The notes under the pieces are model-generated. The model did no database searches and had not been told where the DNA came from. It saw only the letters and a program-made list of their open reading frames with translations. The position numbers were made by a program, and so were the translations under genes. Shown piece by piece: positions 16,091 to 18,343 of a stretch of DNA of 18,343 bases. The DNA comes from UBA2402 sp037139735 (GTDB lineage Bacteria; Planctomycetota; Phycisphaerae; Phycisphaerales; UBA1924): assembly GCA_037139735.1 (NCBI GenBank), contig JBAXFU010000065.1, positions 1 to 18,343 of the forward strand, in the 5' to 3' direction. The number at the start of each line of letters is the position of its first letter. Position 1 is the stretch's first letter.

Positions 16091-16603
16091 TCATCGCCTG
16101 CAGGCCGACGACTCCACGGCGTTCATCACCCTGGGATGCACCGCCAACTCGCCTGGCCGCAGGTGGGTCAACTCGCCCGCCTCGAAGGAGACGCACTCGG
16201 GCAGCGGGCCGTCGCCGCGACCGGTGTTCGCGTCCATCTCCTCGCGGAGCATGCCCAGGAACTTGGCGGGCGCGAAGACCGTCACGCGGTCGGCCTTGAG
16301 CTCGTGGATCGCGCGACAGAGCCACCCGCCGCGACCCGCCAGATCGCGGGCGAACCTGCGCTCCTCCTCCTCGGCGGCATGTCCCTCCGAGGCCCCTTGG
16401 GGCACGCCTCGTCCGGGCGCGCCGACGGCGGCCACGCCCAGGAGGTTGGGTCGCCCTCGCTCGTGCTCGGCTTCGTGCGGGTTGTCGATCCATCGCAACG
16501 GCTCAAGCCGCAGGGCGCCGCCCGGCGTTCGCTCCCAACCAAAGACGCGGGCGTGGCGGCAATCGACGGTCACGATCCACTTGTTCATCCGTTCGCGGTT
16601 CAT
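16091..16603 (-). CDS. Host-attachment/baeRF-like family protein
   Basis: 170 residues from ATG 16603, fixed by a strong GGAGGAG 7 bases upstream. Residues 8-22 (KWIVTVDCRHARVFG) match the opening strand of the family named 'protein required for attachment to host cells'. EEEERRFARDLAGRGGWLCRAIHELKA (78-104), VTVFAPAKFLGMLRE (107-121) and the closing LTHLRPGELAVHPRVM (145-160) fit the same pattern. This family belongs to the bacterial/archaeal eRF1-like (baeRF) superfamily, so a ribosome- or RNA-linked function is more likely than adhesion, which was the basis of its historical name. It is probably cotranscribed with the PAC2 gene downstream. Confidence 0.75.
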   Translation of the reverse strand: MNRERMNKWIVTVDCRHARVFGWERTPGGALRLEPLRWIDNPHEAEHERGRPNLLGVAAVGAPGRGVPQGASEGHAAEEEERRFARDLAGRGGWLCRAIHELKADRVTVFAPAKFLGMLREEMDANTGRGDGPLPECVSFEAGELTHLRPGELAVHPRVMNAVESSACRR

Positions 16604-16839
16604 GGCGATGCTCCTCCAACGGTGGCGGCGGTGGTCGCATGCTAGCGTACCGAGGCGTCGCCTCCGGCCAAAGTGCGGCTGGGCGGGCCACTTCTGTGGA
16701 ATGCCGCGGATCTTCGTGTCCCGTTCGCACGGACGGCCCGCGAACGCCCGGGCGTGTCGCGGCGGGTCGAATCGGGCATGATCGCCGCGTGCCGCGAATC
16801 CGGACGGCCGCGGGCGGCGAGTAGACAATGGAGAACCGC
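16604..16839. other. Divergent promoter region of the baeRF-like and AAA+ genes
   Basis: About 235 bases between divergent starts. It contains the inverted repeat GAGGCG-T-CGCCTC (16652-16664), a possible operator. On the minus strand TAGCAT (about 16644-16639) is the best -10-like hexamer for the baeRF-like gene, but no matching -35 was found. Nothing else is recognised. Confidence 0.35.
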
Positions 16840-18264
16840 ATGACCACCCCACCGCCACGCACGCTCGGCGAACTGAAGGCCTCCGGCTGGAAGTCGCGGA
16901 GCGTCAAGACCGAGCTTCGCGAGAACCTCACCCGCGCCCTGGCGTCGGGCGAGGAGCTCTTCCCCGGCATCGTCGGCTACGAGAGCACGGTGATTCCCGA
17001 GATCGTGAACGCCGTGCTCGCCGAGCACGACATGCTCTTCCTGGGCGAGAAGGGGCAGGGCAAGAGCCGCCTGATGCGGATGCTCGTGCGGTTCCTCGAT
17101 CCGCTGCTGCCGCACCTCGACGTGCCCGAGTCGTTCAGGGGCGGCAGCCCGTTGCGTGAAGACCCCTTCCACCCGGTCACGTCGCGGGGCAAGGAGTTCC
17201 TCGCGATGCACGGCGACCAGGCGCCCATCGCGTGGTGGCCCCGCGAGGAGCGGTACGCCGAGCGGCTCGCGCCGGGCACCAAGTTCGCCGACGTCATCGG
17301 CGAGATCGACCCCTCGCGTCTGGTGGGCGGTGCGGCGATGTCGTCGGAGGAGGCCTTGCACTTCGGGCTGATTCCCCGCATGCACCGGGGCATCTTCGCG
17401 ATGAACGAGCTGCCCGACCTCGACGACCTGGTGCAGGTGGGCCTTTTCAACATTCTCGAGGAACGCGACGTGCAGATCCGGGGGCACCAAGTCTCCTTCG
17501 ACCTTGATGTCGTCGTCCTCTTCTCGGCCAATCCGGCGACGTACAACCGCTCGGGCAAGGTCATTCCCCAGCTCAAGGACCGCATCGGCGCCACCATCCA
17601 GACGCACTATCCGAAGCGTCGCGACATGGGCATCGAGATCATGGAGCAGGAGGCCGCCGTCGACATGGGGGGCGACTTCCCGGTGGCGGTGCCCCGCTTC
17701 ATGAAGGAGATCGTCGAGCAGTTCTCGATTGCCGCTCGCCGCAGCAAGATGGTCGACCAGGCGTCGGGCGTGTCGGCGCGGCTGAGCATCGCCAACTACC
17801 GCACGATGATCGCCTCGGCGCGGCGTCGCGGCATCGTGCTGGGCGAACGGCCCGCGGTGCCCCGCATCAGCGACCTTGCGCACGTGCACGCCTCGGCCTC
17901 GGGGAAGCTCGAACTCGACCTCATGGGCACGCACCAGGTGACCGAGTCGCAGGCCGTCGACGCGCTGCTGGCGGAGGCGATCAAGACCGTGTTCGGCGAG
18001 TACGTCGACAAGCACGGGCTCGAGGAGGTGTCGGAGATCTTCGCCAAGGGCGTGACGATCGAGACGGGCGACATGATCCCCAGCGGGGCGTACGAGCCGG
18101 CGCTCAAGCGGGTGCCGCCGGTGTGGGAGAAGGCCTTCGAGGTGAATGCCGCGAAGGATCCGGCGGTGCGGGCGAGTTGCGTCGAGTTCGTGCTGGCCGG
18201 ACTGTGGGCCACCGATCGCCTGAGTCGCTCGCAGCGTCATGGCCGCACCGAGTACGAGCTGTAA
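16840..18264 (+). CDS. MoxR/ChlI-like AAA+ ATPase
   Basis: 474 residues from ATG 16840, which has GGAG six bases upstream. An ATG at 16828 would add four residues but lacks a site. The AAA+ core shows Walker A GEKGQGKS (69-76), a Walker B-like GIFAMNEL (184-191) with Asn in place of the usual Asp before the Glu, sensor-1 FSANP (228-232), and QLKDRIG (244-250) in the arginine-finger region. KFADVIGEIDPSRLVGG (148-164) and MHRGIFAMNELPDLDDLVQVGLFNILEERDVQIRG are typical of a magnesium-chelatase-like MoxR subgroup. I recall the same NE variant in relatives, so it need not mean inactivity. Such ATPases act with a VWA-domain partner, usually encoded next door; the gene beginning at 18270 is the natural candidate. 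Substrate unknown. Confidence 0.88.
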   Translation: MTTPPPRTLGELKASGWKSRSVKTELRENLTRALASGEELFPGIVGYESTVIPEIVNAVLAEHDMLFLGEKGQGKSRLMRMLVRFLDPLLPHLDVPESFRGGSPLREDPFHPVTSRGKEFLAMHGDQAPIAWWPREERYAERLAPGTKFADVIGEIDPSRLVGGAAMSSEEALHFGLIPRMHRGIFAMNELPDLDDLVQVGLFNILEERDVQIRGHQVSFDLDVVVLFSANPATYNRSGKVIPQLKDRIGATIQTHYPKRRDMGIEIMEQEAAVDMGGDFPVAVPRFMKEIVEQFSIAARRSKMVDQASGVSARLSIANYRTMIASARRRGIVLGERPAVPRISDLAHVHASASGKLELDLMGTHQVTESQAVDALLAEAIKTVFGEYVDKHGLEEVSEIFAKGVTIETGDMIPSGAYEPALKRVPPVWEKAFEVNAAKDPAVRASCVEFVLAGLWATDRLSRSQRHGRTEYEL

Positions 18265-18269
18265 GCCGC

Positions 18270-18343
18270 ATGAACCCTTCGCCGGGCCAACCTGACGTGC
18301 CGCAGCCGGGCAGCCGCGAGGCTTCGCCGGGCAGCCGCGAGGC
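18270..18343 (+). CDS. Start of a gene cut by the window end, possible VWA-type partner
   Basis: An ATG five bases after the AAA+ stop opens a frame that stays open to the window end. It begins MNPSPGQPDVPQPGSREA and continues with repeated PGSREAS units, a low-complexity Pro/Ser/Arg linker. No domain is visible in the 24 complete codons. The tight spacing suggests an operon with the AAA+ gene. A VWA/CoxE-like product is a guess from family habit only. Confidence 0.4.
   Translation, partial: MNPSPGQPDVPQPGSREASPGSRE
18305..18343. repeat. 21-bp tandem repeat, cut by the window end
   Basis: A 21-base unit (GCCGGGCAGCCGCGAGGC followed by TTC) at 18305-18325 is repeated without change at 18326-18343, where the window ends after 18 bases. 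The period is seven codons in the frame opened at 18270, encoding PGSREAS. More copies may follow outside the window. Confidence 0.75.

Noticed and set aside
16642..18240. A 532-codon minus-strand open frame opposite the AAA+ ATPase
   Set aside because: The plus strand shows Walker A, sensor 1 and conserved MoxR blocks. The antisense product is low-complexity and has no start context.

Overview
This is a GC-rich bacterial window (roughly 65-70% GC by eye). It most resembles a planctomycete of the Phycisphaerae type. The clues are a secreted protein ending in a short PAPGA / hydrophobic / RRRR sorting tail (the Phycisphaerales flavour of PEP-CTERM), a Tat-exported GH116-like enzyme carrying an extra beta-sandwich module, and a MoxR-type ATPase of a kind common in planctomycetes. 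The lineage is an inference; no rRNA or marker gene is present.

Layout. (1) 1-1183, plus strand: a toxin-antitoxin-like pair. An operator-like cluster of ATGCTTGA half-sites precedes a frameshifted nucleotidyltransferase-like (DUF6932-type) gene and an intact XRE regulator. (2) 8673-1249, minus strand: a complete histidine operon read as promoter, leader peptide, attenuator, hisG, hisC-HAD fusion, hisB, hisH, hisF, hisA-hisI-hisE fusion, hisD. Seven genes cover all ten steps, and every junction is a short stop/start overlap. (3) 8831-10051, plus: a photolyase/cryptochrome relative with the FAD domain first. It converges on (4) 10063-13200, minus: a Tat-secreted GH116/DUF608-like glycosidase with an inserted carbohydrate-binding-like module. 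(5) 13483-14239, plus: a small exported PEP-CTERM-like protein with a clear intrinsic terminator. (6) 14416-14960, plus: an Hsp20 gene behind a perfect 24-bp palindrome. (7) 16603-15091, minus: a host-attachment/baeRF-like protein and a PAC2-family protein. (8) 16840 to the window end, plus: a MoxR-like AAA+ ATPase and the first codons of a second gene containing a 21-bp tandem repeat.

The strongest discovery is upstream of hisG. A 20-residue leader ORF carries six consecutive histidine codons. It lies inside a strong hairpin and is followed by a GC-rich terminator with a T-rich tail. A 6-bp all-GC alternative pairing links the two hairpins. This is the full architecture of a classical ribosome-mediated his attenuator, in a lineage where I know of no described example.

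The his enzymes are also unusual. HisA is fused to a HisI-HisE whose conserved blocks resemble fungal HIS4, with hisD immediately downstream. HisC is fused to a HAD phosphatase that probably supplies the otherwise missing histidinol-phosphatase. hisD begins with a translated hexanucleotide microsatellite encoding thirteen threonines.
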